Part shown: in pieces, positions 26,565 through 36,727 of the stretch | Numbering within the stretch: the first letter of the stretch is position 1 | Layout of the letters: every line of letters begins with the position of its first letter | Assembly (NCBI RefSeq): GCF_018343795.1 | Contig: NZ_CP074346.1 | Location: forward strand, 124,001-188,000 | Direction of reading: 5' to 3' | Length of the DNA: 64,000 bases | From: Phocoenobacter atlanticus subsp. cyclopteri | GTDB lineage: Bacteria; Pseudomonadota; Gammaproteobacteria; Enterobacterales; Pasteurellaceae | Notes under the pieces: generated by a model | The model's database searches: none | What the model was told of the DNA's origin: nothing | The model's input: the letters and a program-made list of their open reading frames with translations, nothing else | Translations under genes and position numbers: made by a program

Positions 26565-28964
26565 TTATTTTTTCCAAATCTGAGTTTGGTAATCTGTAAT
26601 TGAGCGATCGGAACTGAAAGTCCCTAATCTTGCAGTATTTAAAATTGTTGCCTCAATCCAAGCGGTACGATTTTGATAGAAATTTGCAATTTTTTGTTGT
26701 GCTTGACGATAGCTTGCAAAATCAGCTAATGTACAGAAAGTATCCTTTGTTAATAACTCTTTCACTAAGGCTTCAAAAGTTGTGGTATCACCTTTTGAGA
26801 ATGTGCCGTTAGCAAGAGAATTTATAGCTTGAGCTAATACTTTATCTTCTTGATAATATGCCATTGGCTCATAACCGTCTTTTAATACTTGGTTAATGCT
26901 CTCTACCGTATGCCCAAAAATAACCACATTTTCATTACCTGCATAGTCTGCAATTTCCACATTGGCACCGTCTAATGTACCTAAGGTGATCGCCCCATTT
27001 AAGGCTAATTTCATATTTCCTGTTCCAGATGCTTCTTTTCCTGCAAGAGAAATCTGTTCTGATACATCAGCCGCAGGAATAATGATTTCTGCAAGGCTCA
27101 CTCGATAATCAGGTAAGAAGACAACCTGTAATTTACCTTTCATTTCAGGATCGTTATTGAGCACATCAGCGACACAGTTAATAGCGTGAATGATTTGTTT
27201 CGCCATAAAATAACCCGGATCGGCTTTACCTGCAAAAATAAAGACTCTTGGTACGAATTCTTGATTTGGATTTGCCTTTAATTCTTGATAGGTCGCAATG
27301 ATATTTAACAGATTAAGTTGCTGGCGTTTATATTCGTGAAAACGCTTAATTTGCACATCAAAAATAGCATTTGTATCCACGTCTAAGCCTAATTCTTGCT
27401 TGATTTTATCCGCTAAACGTTGCTTATTCGCTTGTTTTATTTGTGTATAAGCGGTCTGAAATTTTTCATTTTTTGCAAATTTTTCAATTTGTTGTAATAA
27501 GGATAAATCTTTTGTCCAATCGCCTTTGATATGTTTATCCAGTAATGCACTTAATTGTGGATTGGCTTGACGGATCCAGCGACGTGGCGTAATTCCATTT
27601 GTGATATTATAAAAACGATCTTTAAATAAACGAGCATAAGCAGGGAAAAGATCGCTAACCACTAAATCTGAGTGAATTTTTGCGACACCGTTAACCGCAA
27701 AAGATCCGACCACACAAAGATTTGCCATTCTGACACGATAGCCAAAAAGAACTGCGGTTTGTTGCCATACATCTGAAAATTCTTCATCACTAAAATGGGC
27801 TTTCACTTGCTGGTATAACTCGTTATTGATACGGTCAATTATGATAAAATGACGTGGTAATAAACTTGCTAATAGATTTTGATCCCACTGCTCTAATGCT
27901 TCTGGTAGCAAGGTATGGTTAGTATAGGCAAAAGTTTGACTACAAATTTGCCACGCTTGTTGCCACGAAAAATCATAATCATCTAACAATATACGCATTA
28001 ATTCAGGAATAGCGATCGCTGGGTGGGTATCATTCAGTTGAATGACTTCATATTCAGCAAGCTGTTCCAGTTTACGCCCTTGTGCTAAATGGCGTTTGAT
28101 AATATCTGCCACAGAGCAAGCACAGTGGAAATATTGTTGCATTAGGCGTAACGCCTTACCATTTTGATGGTTATCATTTGGGTACAACACTTTGCTCAGT
28201 TTTGAGGCATCAATCACGTTCTCTTCTGCGAAAAGATATTCTCCCGCATCAAATTTTGTAAGGTCAAAACTACTTTCGCTATATCCTTGCCATAAGCGTA
28301 AGGGTTGTTGAATGCCTTTATAGCCTACGACAGGTAAATCAAAGGCTTCGCCATTAACGAACCATTCTGGTTGCCATTGATATTTATCATTCGAAATTAA
28401 GCTTACTTTACCACCAAAGCCCACTTGCTGTGTAAAATCTAAACGGTGTTGTTGTTGGGGATAAAAATCACGTCCCCACGCATCGCCTTGCTCTTTTTGT
28501 TTACCTTGTTCTGAAAAAGATTGTTTAAATAAACCATATTGATAATGTAAGCCATAGCCTGTTGCTGGTTGACAAATACTTGCCATTGAATCTAAATAAC
28601 AAGCGGCTAAACGTCCTAATCCGCCATTTCCTAATGCAGGATCGGTTTCTTGTTCTAAAATATCAACGAGTTCTACGCCATATTGTTTTACTTGTTGAGT
28701 GATAAAATCATAAACTTCAAGATTTTGCAAATTATTACCCAGTAAACGACCCACCAGAAATTCCATTGATAAATAATTGACGTGGCGAACATTGGTAAGC
28801 GGTGTGTTTGTTTGTGATTTTTGCAAAATTGCCTGTTGGCTAACCTTTGCAATAAGTTGATACCACTGTGTTGTTGAAAGTTGTTGTGGTGTGAGATAAC
28901 GAGTTTGGCAATATTGTGCTAATGATTGTTCAAATAATGTTTTAAATTGCGTCTGAAAAGACAT
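26565..28964 (-). CDS. malP: Maltodextrin (glycogen) phosphorylase
   Basis: Releases glucose-1-phosphate from alpha-1,4-glucans with phosphate; PLP enzyme, cytosolic. 799 residues from the ATG at 28964, which lies 6 bases after AGGAG (the ATG at 28970 touches that site). RHVNYLSMEFLVGRLLGNNL, NGGLGRLAACYLDSMA, VIQLNDTHPAIAIPELMR and the PLP-lysine segment EASGTGNMKLALNG are seen. Close to E. coli MalP (797) in length and in segments such as FDLPVVGYKG and ITNGITPRRWI, and not linked to glgBXCA, so MalP rather than GlgP is preferred. Same strand as afu but with 238 bases between. Confidence 0.85.
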   Translation of the reverse strand: MSFQTQFKTLFEQSLAQYCQTRYLTPQQLSTTQWYQLIAKVSQQAILQKSQTNTPLTNVRHVNYLSMEFLVGRLLGNNLQNLEVYDFITQQVKQYGVELVDILEQETDPALGNGGLGRLAACYLDSMASICQPATGYGLHYQYGLFKQSFSEQGKQKEQGDAWGRDFYPQQQHRLDFTQQVGFGGKVSLISNDKYQWQPEWFVNGEAFDLPVVGYKGIQQPLRLWQGYSESSFDLTKFDAGEYLFAEENVIDASKLSKVLYPNDNHQNGKALRLMQQYFHCACSVADIIKRHLAQGRKLEQLAEYEVIQLNDTHPAIAIPELMRILLDDYDFSWQQAWQICSQTFAYTNHTLLPEALEQWDQNLLASLLPRHFIIIDRINNELYQQVKAHFSDEEFSDVWQQTAVLFGYRVRMANLCVVGSFAVNGVAKIHSDLVVSDLFPAYARLFKDRFYNITNGITPRRWIRQANPQLSALLDKHIKGDWTKDLSLLQQIEKFAKNEKFQTAYTQIKQANKQRLADKIKQELGLDVDTNAIFDVQIKRFHEYKRQQLNLLNIIATYQELKANPNQEFVPRVFIFAGKADPGYFMAKQIIHAINCVADVLNNDPEMKGKLQVVFLPDYRVSLAEIIIPAADVSEQISLAGKEASGTGNMKLALNGAITLGTLDGANVEIADYAGNENVVIFGHTVESINQVLKDGYEPMAYYQEDKVLAQAINSLANGTFSKGDTTTFEALVKELLTKDTFCTLADFASYRQAQQKIANFYQNRTAWIEATILNTARLGTFSSDRSITDYQTQIWKK

Positions 28965-29281
28965 AATCATCTCCTAAAAAGTCCATCATAAAAAAGTTGA
29001 TGACATTATTTAGGATATTAAGGTAATAAAAATCCCCCCTATTCAAACTATTTAAGGATGATAAGGGGGGATTAAGAGTTATCTAATTCAAAAGTTTCAT
29101 AATAATATTCATCGCTAAAAAAATTGAACTAGTATAATAGGACGTAATTATACAAAAATGTTAACTACTTCAAATTTTTAAAGTTTTTTATCGTTTTACT
29201 CTTGATATTTTTAACTAGAAGGCTTAAGTTAGGACTATCTTGAAACGACCTAAAAAGGTCATCATTAAAGAGGTAACAACT
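28965..29281. promoter_or_regulatory. Divergent region of malP and raiA with a G/C-run dyad
   Basis: The gene-free 317 bases contain AATCCCCCCT (29031-29040) and its exact complement AGGGGGGATT (29064-29073) with a 23-base loop, a TATAAT at 29133-29138 lacking a good -35, and otherwise AT-rich sequence. No gene is seen. Confidence 0.5.
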
Positions 29282-29602
29282 ATGACAATTAATATTTCAA
29301 GTAAACAAATGGATATCACTCCAGCCATTCGTAGCCATATCGAAGATCGCTTAGCAAAATTGAGAAAATGGCATACTCAGTTAATCAATCCTCATTTTAT
29401 GATCCATAAATTACCAAAAGATTATGAAGTAGAGGTGGCTATTGGTACACCAAATGGGGATTTATTTGCAAAAGCTCAAAATGAAGATCTTTATAAAGCA
29501 ATCAATGAGGTTGAACATAAGTTAGAAGTACAACTTAATAAACAGAAAACAAAAACAGAAGCACGTCGTACAGATCGTAGTTTAAATTTAGCTGTAGAAT
29601 AA
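29282..29602 (+). CDS. raiA: Ribosome-associated inhibitor A (hibernation factor family)
   Basis: 106-residue protein that binds the 30S subunit in stationary phase or cold and blocks translation. The S30EA/HPF domain spans nearly the whole chain (MTINISSKQMDITPAIRSHI; DEVEVAIG-like YEVEVAIGTPNGDLFAKA; DLYKAINEVEHKLEVQL). The start at 29282 follows GAGG; an upstream in-frame opening at 29240 lacks a site. A terminator follows at 29624. Confidence 0.92.
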   Translation: MTINISSKQMDITPAIRSHIEDRLAKLRKWHTQLINPHFMIHKLPKDYEVEVAIGTPNGDLFAKAQNEDLYKAINEVEHKLEVQLNKQKTKTEARRTDRSLNLAVE

Positions 29603-29623
29603 ATATTTTTATATTATAATTTT

Positions 29624-29648
29624 AACCCACAATTCTATTGTGGGTTTT
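29624..29648 (+). terminator. Terminator of raiA
   Basis: AACCCACAA / TTGTGGGTT arms with a 5-base loop and TT after. Confidence 0.75.
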
Positions 29649-29707
29649 CTATTCATTAAACCTTTCAATTTAATAATTCAAATCCTATCATTCTAATAGA
29701 TATAAAA

Positions 29708-29732
29708 TTACTTGACTAAAATAGTCAGGTAT
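29708..29732. promoter_or_regulatory. IscR type 1 box upstream of iscR
   Basis: CTTGACTAAAATAGTCAGG within 29708-29732, flanked by TTA and TAT, matches the E. coli [2Fe-2S]-IscR consensus ATASYYGACTRWWWYAGTCRRSTAT almost base for base. It overlaps a TTGACT that can be a -35, so holo-IscR would repress its own operon. Confidence 0.88.
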
Positions 29733-29775
29733 ATAAAATTACACCTTAATTATAGAAAAATTGTTAGGGCATTTT

Positions 29776-30192
29776 ATGAAATTAACATCAAGAGGTCGTT
29801 ATGCCGTTACTGCAATACTTGATATTGCACTTTATGGAAAATCCAAGCCTGTTAGTTTGGCAGATATTTCAGAGCGTCAAGCGATCTCATTATCTTATTT
29901 AGAACAACTTTTTGGACAGTTACGTAGAGAAGGCATTGTATCTAGTGTGAGAGGACCGGGTGGCGGCTATAAATTAGATAAAGCGGTTTCAGATATTAGT
30001 GTTGGAATGGTGGTAAATGCCGTAAATGAAAATCTTGATGTAACCAAATGCAAAGGCAATGGAAATTGCAATAATGAATCAAGATGTTTAACGCACTCAC
30101 TTTGGGAGCGTTTGGAAGATCAGATTGCTGATTTTCTTTATACTATTTCAATTGAAGAATTAGTGTCAGAGCATTTGGCTCGTCAGGATTAG
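29776..30192 (+). CDS. iscR: Iron-sulfur cluster regulator IscR
   Basis: 138-residue Rrf2-family repressor. [20 protein letters not shown] is the classic N-terminus, so the ATG at 29776 is taken over the upstream TTG. Winged helix at about 1-80 ([24 protein letters not shown]); cluster ligands are the three cysteines in [17 protein letters not shown]. Behind an IscR box; first gene of the isc operon. Confidence 0.96.
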   Translation: MKLTSRGRYAVTAILDIALYGKSKPVSLADISERQAISLSYLEQLFGQLRREGIVSSVRGPGGGYKLDKAVSDISVGMVVNAVNENLDVTKCKGNGNCNNESRCLTHSLWERLEDQIADFLYTISIEELVSEHLARQD

Positions 30193-30240
30193 AAATTTAT
30201 TAAAAAAGTGGATTATCCCTCTTTTATATTAGGAGAAAAA

Positions 30241-31455
30241 ATGAAATTACCGATTTATTTGGATTATGCAGCAACTACACCAATGGATCAGCGTGTTGCA
30301 GATGAAATGATGAAATATATGACCAAGGACGGTATCTTTGGTAACCCTGCTTCTCGCTCGCATAAATTTGGTTGGGAAGCCGAAGAAGCGGTTGATATTG
30401 CTCGTAATCACATTGCCGATTTAATTGGTGCAGACTCACGTGAAATCGTGTTTACCTCAGGTGCGACGGAATCTGATAATCTTGCAATTAAAGGGGCTGC
30501 ACATTTCTATCAAACCAAAGGTAAGCATATCATCACTTGCAAAACCGAGCATAAAGCGGTGTTAGACACTTGCCGTCAATTAGAGCGTGAAGGGTTTGAA
30601 GTCACTTATTTAGAACCAGAAACCAACGGTTTGATTGATTTAGCTAAATTTGAAGCGGCAATTCGTGAAGATACGATTTTAGTTTCGATTATGTTAGTGA
30701 ATAATGAAATCGGTGTGATTCAAGATATTGAAACAATGGGTAAAATTTGCCGTAGCAAGAAAATCGTGTTTCACGTTGATGGCACACAAGGTGTGGGGAA
30801 ATTACCCGTTGATGTGAAAGCAATGAATATCGATTTAATGTCGTTTTCAAGCCATAAATTATACGGACCAAAAGGCATCGGTAGTTTATATGTAGGACGT
30901 CGTCCACGTATTCGTTTAGAAGCGTTAATTCACGGTGGCGGACACGAAAGAGGAATGCGTTCAGGTACATTACCTGTTCACCAAATTGTCGGAATGGGCG
31001 AAGCGTACCGTATTGCTAAGTTAGAAATGGCAACAGAAATGGAACGTTTGACTGTATTACGCAATCGCCTATTAAACGGTTTCAAAGATATGGAAGAAGT
31101 GTATATCAATGGTTGTATGGAACAAGGTATTGGTTCGTTGCTAAATATCAGTTTTAACTTTGTGGAAGGTGAATCAATGATGATGTCATTGCGTGATTTA
31201 GCGGTGTCATCAGGATCAGCCTGTACATCAGCAAGTCTAGAGCCCTCTTACGTATTACGTGCTTTAGGACGTAATGATGAATTAGCCCATAGCTCAATTC
31301 GTTTCTCTTTGGGACGTTGGACAACAGAAGAAGAAATAGATCATACTATTGAAGTGGTTAAAAAAGCGGTGGTGAAATTGCGTGAACTTTCGCCACTTTG
31401 GGATATGTACAAAGAAGGCATTGATTTAAGTACCATTGAATGGTCTGCACATTAA
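30241..31455 (+). CDS. iscS: Cysteine desulfurase
   Basis: Supplies persulfide sulfur to IscU, ThiI and others. 404 residues from the ATG at 30241 (AGGAG upstream), the standard IscS length. PLP-binding Lys206 is in [11 protein letters not shown] and the mobile catalytic Cys328 in [20 protein letters not shown], the same numbering as E. coli. The C-terminus ends STIEWSAH, the IscU-binding tail. Confidence 0.98.
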   Translation: MKLPIYLDYAATTPMDQRVADEMMKYMTKDGIFGNPASRSHKFGWEAEEAVDIARNHIADLIGADSREIVFTSGATESDNLAIKGAAHFYQTKGKHIITCKTEHKAVLDTCRQLEREGFEVTYLEPETNGLIDLAKFEAAIREDTILVSIMLVNNEIGVIQDIETMGKICRSKKIVFHVDGTQGVGKLPVDVKAMNIDLMSFSSHKLYGPKGIGSLYVGRRPRIRLEALIHGGGHERGMRSGTLPVHQIVGMGEAYRIAKLEMATEMERLTVLRNRLLNGFKDMEEVYINGCMEQGIGSLLNISFNFVEGESMMMSLRDLAVSSGSACTSASLEPSYVLRALGRNDELAHSSIRFSLGRWTTEEEIDHTIEVVKKAVVKLRELSPLWDMYKEGIDLSTIEWSAH

Positions 31456-31485
31456 TCAATAATTTAAATAAAAAAGGATATTAAA

Positions 31486-31866
31486 ATGGCATATAGCGAT
31501 AAAGTGATCGATCATTATGAAAACCCACGTAACGTAGGGATATTAGATAAACAAGATAGTCATGTTGGGACTGGAATGGTGGGTGCCCCTGCTTGTGGTG
31601 ATGTAATGCAACTCCAAATTAAAGTTAGCGATGAAGGTATCATTGAAGATGCAAAATTCAAAACTTACGGTTGTGGCAGCGCGATTGCATCAAGCTCATT
31701 GATTACTGAATGGGTAAAAGGGAAATCCCTTGATGAAGCACAATCTATCAAGAACAGTGATATTGCACAAGAACTTGAATTACCACCAGTAAAAGTGCAT
31801 TGCTCAATTCTTGCAGAGGATGCGATCAAAGCAGCAATTTCTGACTATAAAGAGAAAAAACGTTAA
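31486..31866 (+). CDS. iscU: Iron-sulfur cluster scaffold
   Basis: 126 residues. The three cluster cysteines sit in GAPACGDVMQLQI, TYGCGSAIASS and VKVHCSILAEDAI; the HscA-binding LPPVK is present as ELPPVKVHC. AGGA before the ATG. A uptake-sequence hairpin stands between it and iscA. Confidence 0.98.
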   Translation: MAYSDKVIDHYENPRNVGILDKQDSHVGTGMVGAPACGDVMQLQIKVSDEGIIEDAKFKTYGCGSAIASSSLITEWVKGKSLDEAQSIKNSDIAQELELPPVKVHCSILAEDAIKAAISDYKEKKR

Positions 31867-31895
31867 TTTTCATAATGTTATGAAAAATAAAAATA

Positions 31896-31938
31896 AAGCG
31901 GTAGGATTTTGCAAATTTTTAACAAAATCTTACCGCTT
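31896..31938 (+). terminator. Uptake-sequence hairpin inside the isc operon
   Basis: AAGCGGTAGGATTTTG (31896-31911) pairs with CAAAATCTTACCGCTT (31923-31938), one mismatch. Without a long T-run it may act as attenuator or RNA-processing stem between iscRSU and iscA onward. Confidence 0.6.
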
Positions 31939-31984
31939 GTTGGTAATTAAAATTGATTAAGAATTTGAATTTTAAGGAATAACA

Positions 31985-32308
31985 ATGGGAATTACATTAA
32001 CGGAAGCAGCTGCAAACCGTGTTCAATTATTTTTAGAAAAACGAGGCAAGGGTATTGGTTTACGTTTAGGTGTTAAGACATCAGGTTGTTCTGGTTTAGC
32101 TTATGTATTGGAATTTGTTGATGAATTAAATGAAGAAGATCAGGTGTTTGAACAGCACGGTATCAAAATTATTGTTGATCCCAAAAGCCTAATTCATTTA
32201 GAAGGCACGGAACTTGATTATGTCAAAGAAGGCTTAAATGAAGGATTTAAATACACCAACCCAAATGTAAAAGACGAATGTGGTTGTGGCGAAAGTTTTT
32301 ATGTGTAA
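31985..32308 (+). CDS. iscA: A-type iron-sulfur carrier
   Basis: 107 residues. Conserved cysteines in [11 protein letters not shown] and [17 protein letters not shown] precedes the ATG. Its stop codon shares a base with a possible ATG of hscB (TAATG at 32306-32310). Confidence 0.97.
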   Translation: MGITLTEAAANRVQLFLEKRGKGIGLRLGVKTSGCSGLAYVLEFVDELNEEDQVFEQHGIKIIVDPKSLIHLEGTELDYVKEGLNEGFKYTNPNVKDECGCGESFYV

Positions 32309-32322
32309 TGGATAAAATAATA

Positions 32323-32844
32323 ATGAATAATCCTTTTGAACTCTTTGATCTAGCGGTCAAATTTGAGATCGATAATGCAAAATTATCCGCAAATTATCTT
32401 GCTTTACAAAAAGCATTACACCCAGATAATTTTGCAACGGGTACGGCACAAGAACAACGCCAAGCAATGCAAAAATCAGCACAACTGAATGACGCATTGC
32501 AAACTCTAAAAGATCCGATTTTACGTGCTGAAGCGATCATCGAAATTGCCACAGGAAAAGCAGAAAATATCGAACAAAAAAGCAATAATGATATCGAATT
32601 TTTGATGCAACAAATGCAGTGGCGAGAAACCTTAGAACAGATCGAAATTGCAAAAAATGAAGAAAATCTAACCGCTTTTACAGCTGAAATTGAACAACAA
32701 AATAAAGAAATTTTAAATCAATTAAGTGAAACCTTAGCTAACGAACAATGGCAACACGCCAAAGCATTATGCGATAAATTACGTTTTATCAAAAAATTAA
32801 ATGTCGAAATCGAGCGAGTAGAAGAGATTATTTTTGAGTTGTAA
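32323..32844 (+). CDS. hscB: Co-chaperone HscB
   Basis: J-domain partner that brings IscU to HscA and stimulates its ATPase. 173 residues from MNNPFELFDL, the family N-terminus; the ATG at 32308 overlapping the iscA stop would add five residues and may be used by coupling. J-domain HPD in KALHPDNFA; C-terminal helical bundle ends EIERVEEIIFEL. Immediately downstream the operon is interrupted by REP/RAYT and DUF2625 sequences before hscA. Confidence 0.93.
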   Translation: MNNPFELFDLAVKFEIDNAKLSANYLALQKALHPDNFATGTAQEQRQAMQKSAQLNDALQTLKDPILRAEAIIEIATGKAENIEQKSNNDIEFLMQQMQWRETLEQIEIAKNEENLTAFTAEIEQQNKEILNQLSETLANEQWQHAKALCDKLRFIKKLNVEIERVEEIIFEL

Positions 32845-32861
32845 GTAAAATAATAACTGTA

Positions 32862-33496
32862 GAGACAGGGCATGCCCTGTCTCCCAAGTAGATAAAATAT
32901 GCAAAAAGAATTATATAAAAATTTATATAAAACTCAATCAATACGATTAAAAGATTGGGATTATAGAATGAATGCGGCTTATTTTGTTACTATTTGCACT
33001 AAGGATAAGGCTCATTATTTTGGTAGAATTGAAGATTCGAAAATGATTTATTCTTCAATGGGAATTATCGCTGATGTATTATGGTGTGAAATTAAAAATC
33101 ATAATAAAAATATTGAGTTAAGTGATTTTATTATAATGCCAAATCACATTCATGGAATTTTGATTTTACAGAATGAATATATTGATGATGAAATGATGGA
33201 GACAGGGCATGCCCTGTCTCTACAAAAACGATAGGAAAAAATAGATTTCAAAATATTGGAAAAAATTCGTTTTCATCAATTATTGGGAGCTATAAATCAG
33301 CTGTCACCAAACATACAAATCGTTTAGGATTAGAGTTTGCATGGCAATCACGGTTTTATGAGCATATTATTAGAAATGAACAGTCATTTGAGAAAATAAC
33401 AAACTATATTCTAGCTAATCCAGAAAATTGGGTTAATGATGAACTTAATTTATAAAAACGAATAATAGTACTGTAGAGACAGGCATGCCCTGTCTC
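32862..33496. repeat. Cluster of three REP palindromes around and inside RAYT
   Basis: Copies at 32862-32883, 33199-33220 (both perfect 22-base palindromes, core ACAGGGCATGCCCTGT with GAG/CTC ends) and 33476-33496 (one G lost). Each is near CTGTAGAGAC or CTCTAC. The first and third flank the RAYT gene; the second lies within it. Confidence 0.9.
32899..33455 (+). pseudogene. REP-associated tyrosine transposase (RAYT), broken
   Basis: Y1 HUH transposase of the IS200-like RAYT type. The first frame (32899-33234) holds the N-terminal part with YFVTICTKDKAHYFG and the HUH motif MPNHIHGIL, then runs through a REP palindrome (METGHALSLQKR) into a stop. The C-terminal part is in another frame, about 33231-33455: GKNRFQNIGKN, SSIIGSYKSAVTKH with the expected Tyr, FAWQSRFYEHIIRNE, and NPENW. 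So REP entry into the variable loop shifted the frame. RAYTs move REP sequences in trans; this copy is likely inactive. It sits in the isc operon. Confidence 0.88.
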
Positions 33497-33536
33497 CAAA
33501 ATAAATATAAAATTAATTTAGAAGTTGGGGATTAAA

Positions 33537-34214
33537 ATGCAAGATTTAGAACAGCTAATTAACGTACCAAAACCTGCGTGGGATATTTTAGAAACGTGGT
33601 TTGCTCAGACAAGAAATAGTTTTGAAATTTTAGAAAAAGATGATGAGCGAGCAGCACAGGAATTATTAACCTTGCAACTAAATATTGGTACTCCATTAGG
33701 GGCAGTTATTTTTGAAACAGGCGGTATTTTAGTTAAAAATGGCTGGTTGCGTTTGTTGGGGTCAGGATCAAAAAAAATGGATCGTGGCTTAACAGAATGG
33801 AATTATGGCAAAACCTTTGCGGAATAAGGCGAAAAGCCGAGTTATTTATTAGTGGCTGATGATGTTATTGGTGGTTATTTTGCATTAAATTCTGGCGGTT
33901 TATATGGAGGATTAGGAAAAATTCATTATTATTCGCCAGTAACAGAACAATGGAAAGACTTAAATTTAGGCTATTCAGAATTTTTAGGTTGGGCGTTAAA
34001 TGCAGATTTAGATAGTTTTTATCAAGGGCTATTTTGGGATAATTGGCAACAGCAAGTGGGCGAATTAAGTGGTAACCAAGTACTAATTTTTACGCCTGAA
34101 TTATCGGTTAAAACCGATAATCAACGTCATTCACAGGTGGTGCCGATTGAACGTCATTACCAAGCAACCTTTAAAATAGACGATAAATTTGGCGGAGCGT
34201 ATTCCGTTAGCTAG
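33537..34214 (+). pseudogene. DUF2625 family gene with an in-frame stop
   Basis: Two open stretches in one frame, 33537-33827 and on from 33828 to 34214, are split by a single TAA at 33825-33827. Joined, they give a full DUF2625 protein: MQDLEQLINVPKPAWDILET, GTPLGAVIFETGGILVKNGW, RLLGSGSKKMDRGL, then YLLVADDVIGGYFALNSGG, KIHYYSPVTEQW, LGYSEFLGWALN. The domain has no assigned biochemical role. One base change (for example CAA to TAA) explains the break. GGGGA lies before the ATG. Between the REP cluster and hscA, so it is an extra cargo gene in the isc operon. Confidence 0.85.
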
Positions 34215-34223
34215 AAAATTGTA

Positions 34224-34243
34224 GGGGTGTATTGTATACGCCC
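34224..34243. repeat. Second-type short palindrome before hscA
   Basis: GGGGTGTATTGTATACGCCC, imperfect inverted repeat, with GTAG in front as in the other REP-like units. Different core from the GGGCATGCCC family. Confidence 0.5.
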
Positions 34244-34278
34244 GTAAAAATTAAATATAGAAAAGATTAGAGAAAATA

Positions 34279-36132
34279 ATGGCATTATTACAAATTGCAG
34301 AACCGGGTCAAAGTGTTGAACCACACCAAGCAAAGCTGGCGGTGGGAATTGATTTAGGCACAACGAATTCGTTGGTGGCAAGTGTACGCAGTGGGCAAGC
34401 GACCATTTTAAATGATGAACAAGAGCGAGCGTTAATTCCGTCTATCGTGCATTATGCTGATGAACAGAAATCGGTGGGACACGAGGCTTTTGCACAAGCG
34501 AGTGTTGATCCGCAAAATACGGTGATTTCTGTGAAACGTTTGATTGGGCGTAGCCTGAGTGATATTCAGCAACGTTACCCAAAATTACCTTATCAGTTTA
34601 CAGAAAGTGAGAATGGCTTGCCGTTATTATGCACTCGTCAAGGCAACAAAAGCCCTGTTGAGATTTCAAGTGATATTTTAAGTCATCTTAATTATATTGC
34701 TGAACAGCGTTTAGCGGGCGAATTATCTGGTGTGGTCATTACTGTGCCAGCCTATTTTGATGATGCACAACGTCAAAGCACCAAAGACGCCGCTCGTTTA
34801 GCAGGCTTAAATGTATTACGTCTGTTAAATGAACCAACAGCAGCAGCGATTGCTTATGGCTTGGATAGCACTCAAGAAGGTGTGATTGCAGTTTACGATC
34901 TGGGCGGTGGTACTTTTGATATTTCGATTTTACGCCTATCTCGTGGCGTATTTGAAGTGCTAGCAACAGGGGGCGATACCGCATTAGGGGGTGATGATTT
35001 TGATCATTTGATTGCAAATTGGATCGTAGAACAATCGCAGATTGCACCAAAGAATAACACCGAGCAACGTGATTTATTAACCCTTGCAATCCAAATCAAA
35101 ATTGCATTAAGTGAGCAAGAAACGGTAACGGTTAGTTGGAAAGCGTGGCAAGGCGAATTATCAAAATTGCAATTTTCTGATCTAATTAAACCGCTTGTAA
35201 AACGCTCTTTGATGACCTGTCGTCGTGCGTTAAAAGACGCTCAAATTTCTAATGATGAAGTGCAACAAGTCGTGATGGTGGGCGGTTCAACCCGTGTGCC
35301 TTATGTACGTGAAAAAGTGGGCGAATTTTTTGGAAAAACACCGCTAACTTCCATCGATCCAGATAAAGTGGTGGCACTTGGTGCGGCTATTCAAGCGGAT
35401 ATTTTGGTTGGGAATAAACCTGATTCGGATATGCTATTGCTTGATGTTGTACCACTTTCACTGGGTATTGAAACAATGGGCGGATTGGTGGAAAAAATCA
35501 TTCCACGCAACACCACCATTCCTGTGGCAAAAGCCCAAGAATTTACCACCTTTAAAGATGGACAAACTGCAATGACGGTTCACGTGGTGCAAGGCGAACG
35601 TGAGTTAGTCGCCGATTGCCGTTCATTAGGACGTTTTACATTGCGTGGCATTCCACCGATGGTGGCGGGTGCAGCACATATTCGTGTGACTTATCAAGTG
35701 GATGCTGATGGCTTATTAAGTGTAACCGCAATGGAGAAATCCACCAAAGTGCAAGCGTCTATTCAAATTAAACCGTCTTATGGATTAAGCGATGATGAAA
35801 TCACTCAAATGATCAAATCATCTTTTGAGAATGCTAAGCAAGATATTACGGCTCGTGAATTAGCAGAACAGCGAGTAGAGGCGGATCGTGTGATTGAAAG
35901 CGTGATTAACGCATTAAAAGCAGACGGTGTGGAATTATTAAGTGAAGCTGAATTTCATCAAATTGAACAGGTGTTAGCCGAATTGATTGAAATTAAAAAA
36001 GGCGAAGATCGTAGTTTGATTGCTCAGGGAATTAAAAAAGTCGATTTAGCCACGCAAGAATTTGCGGCACGACGAATGAATGCGTCTGTGAATAAAGCAT
36101 TAACAGGAAAATCTGTTAGTGAAGTTGAATAG
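34279..36132 (+). CDS. hscA: Hsp70-type chaperone HscA
   Basis: 617 residues. ATPase domain to about 385 with [40 protein letters not shown] and [11 protein letters not shown]; substrate domain after it binds the LPPVK of IscU. Together with HscB it drives cluster transfer. Family length is about 616. The start follows weakly GATTAGAGAA. Now separated from hscB by 1.4 kb of insertion, so its transcription may depend on read-through. Confidence 0.96.
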   Translation: MALLQIAEPGQSVEPHQAKLAVGIDLGTTNSLVASVRSGQATILNDEQERALIPSIVHYADEQKSVGHEAFAQASVDPQNTVISVKRLIGRSLSDIQQRYPKLPYQFTESENGLPLLCTRQGNKSPVEISSDILSHLNYIAEQRLAGELSGVVITVPAYFDDAQRQSTKDAARLAGLNVLRLLNEPTAAAIAYGLDSTQEGVIAVYDLGGGTFDISILRLSRGVFEVLATGGDTALGGDDFDHLIANWIVEQSQIAPKNNTEQRDLLTLAIQIKIALSEQETVTVSWKAWQGELSKLQFSDLIKPLVKRSLMTCRRALKDAQISNDEVQQVVMVGGSTRVPYVREKVGEFFGKTPLTSIDPDKVVALGAAIQADILVGNKPDSDMLLLDVVPLSLGIETMGGLVEKIIPRNTTIPVAKAQEFTTFKDGQTAMTVHVVQGERELVADCRSLGRFTLRGIPPMVAGAAHIRVTYQVDADGLLSVTAMEKSTKVQASIQIKPSYGLSDDEITQMIKSSFENAKQDITARELAEQRVEADRVIESVINALKADGVELLSEAEFHQIEQVLAELIEIKKGEDRSLIAQGIKKVDLATQEFAARRMNASVNKALTGKSVSEVE

Positions 36133-36147
36133 TATAAAGGAAAGAAA

Positions 36148-36489
36148 ATGCCAAAAATAGTCGTTTTACCCCACGAAGATCTTTGCCCAGAGGGTGATGT
36201 AATTGAAGCAAAAGAGGGCGATAACTTACTCAATTTAATGTTAGATAAACATATTGAAGTGGATCACGCCTGTGAAAAATCCTGTGCTTGTACCACTTGC
36301 CACTTGATTATTCGTGAAGGCTTTGATTCATTAAATGAAGCCAGCGATCTGGAAGAAGATATGCTTGATAAAGCGTGGGGCTTGGAAATGGATAGCCGTT
36401 TGGGTTGTCAATGTATTGTGGGTGATGAAGATTTAGTGGTAGAAATTCCAAAATATACCTTAAACCACGCCAAAGAAGCGGATCACTAA
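36148..36489 (+). CDS. fdx: [2Fe-2S] ferredoxin of the isc operon
   Basis: 113 residues; electron donor for cluster assembly. Ligand cysteines in HACEKSCACTTCHLII and SRLGCQCIV. AAAGGAAAG before the ATG, 15 bases after hscA. Confidence 0.97.
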   Translation: MPKIVVLPHEDLCPEGDVIEAKEGDNLLNLMLDKHIEVDHACEKSCACTTCHLIIREGFDSLNEASDLEEDMLDKAWGLEMDSRLGCQCIVGDEDLVVEIPKYTLNHAKEADH

Positions 36490-36498
36490 GGAAGAGTA

Positions 36499-36702
36499 AT
36501 GAAATTAACTTGGCAAGATACACAAGACATCGCAATCGAGCTTTATGATCGAGATCCCGATTTAGATCCAAAAACAGTGCGTTTCACGGATATGCACCGT
36601 TGGATTTGTGAATTAGAAGATTTTGATGATGATCCACAAAAATCGAATGAGAAAATTCTAGAGTCTATTTTATTAAAATGGCTTGATGAATATGATGAGT
36701 AA
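36499..36702 (+). CDS. iscX: IscX
   Basis: 67-residue acidic protein ([40 protein letters not shown]) that binds IscS and iron and tunes the cluster assembly rate. Last isc gene; GGAAGAG before the ATG. Confidence 0.96.
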   Translation: MKLTWQDTQDIAIELYDRDPDLDPKTVRFTDMHRWICELEDFDDDPQKSNEKILESILLKWLDEYDE

Positions 36703-36727
36703 ATTTGTAAATTCAATATTCAGTATT

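Noticed and set aside
33825-33827. Selenocysteine or recoded stop in DUF2625 and the adhesin
   Set aside because: All the stops are TAA, not TGA, and no SECIS-like context was seen.
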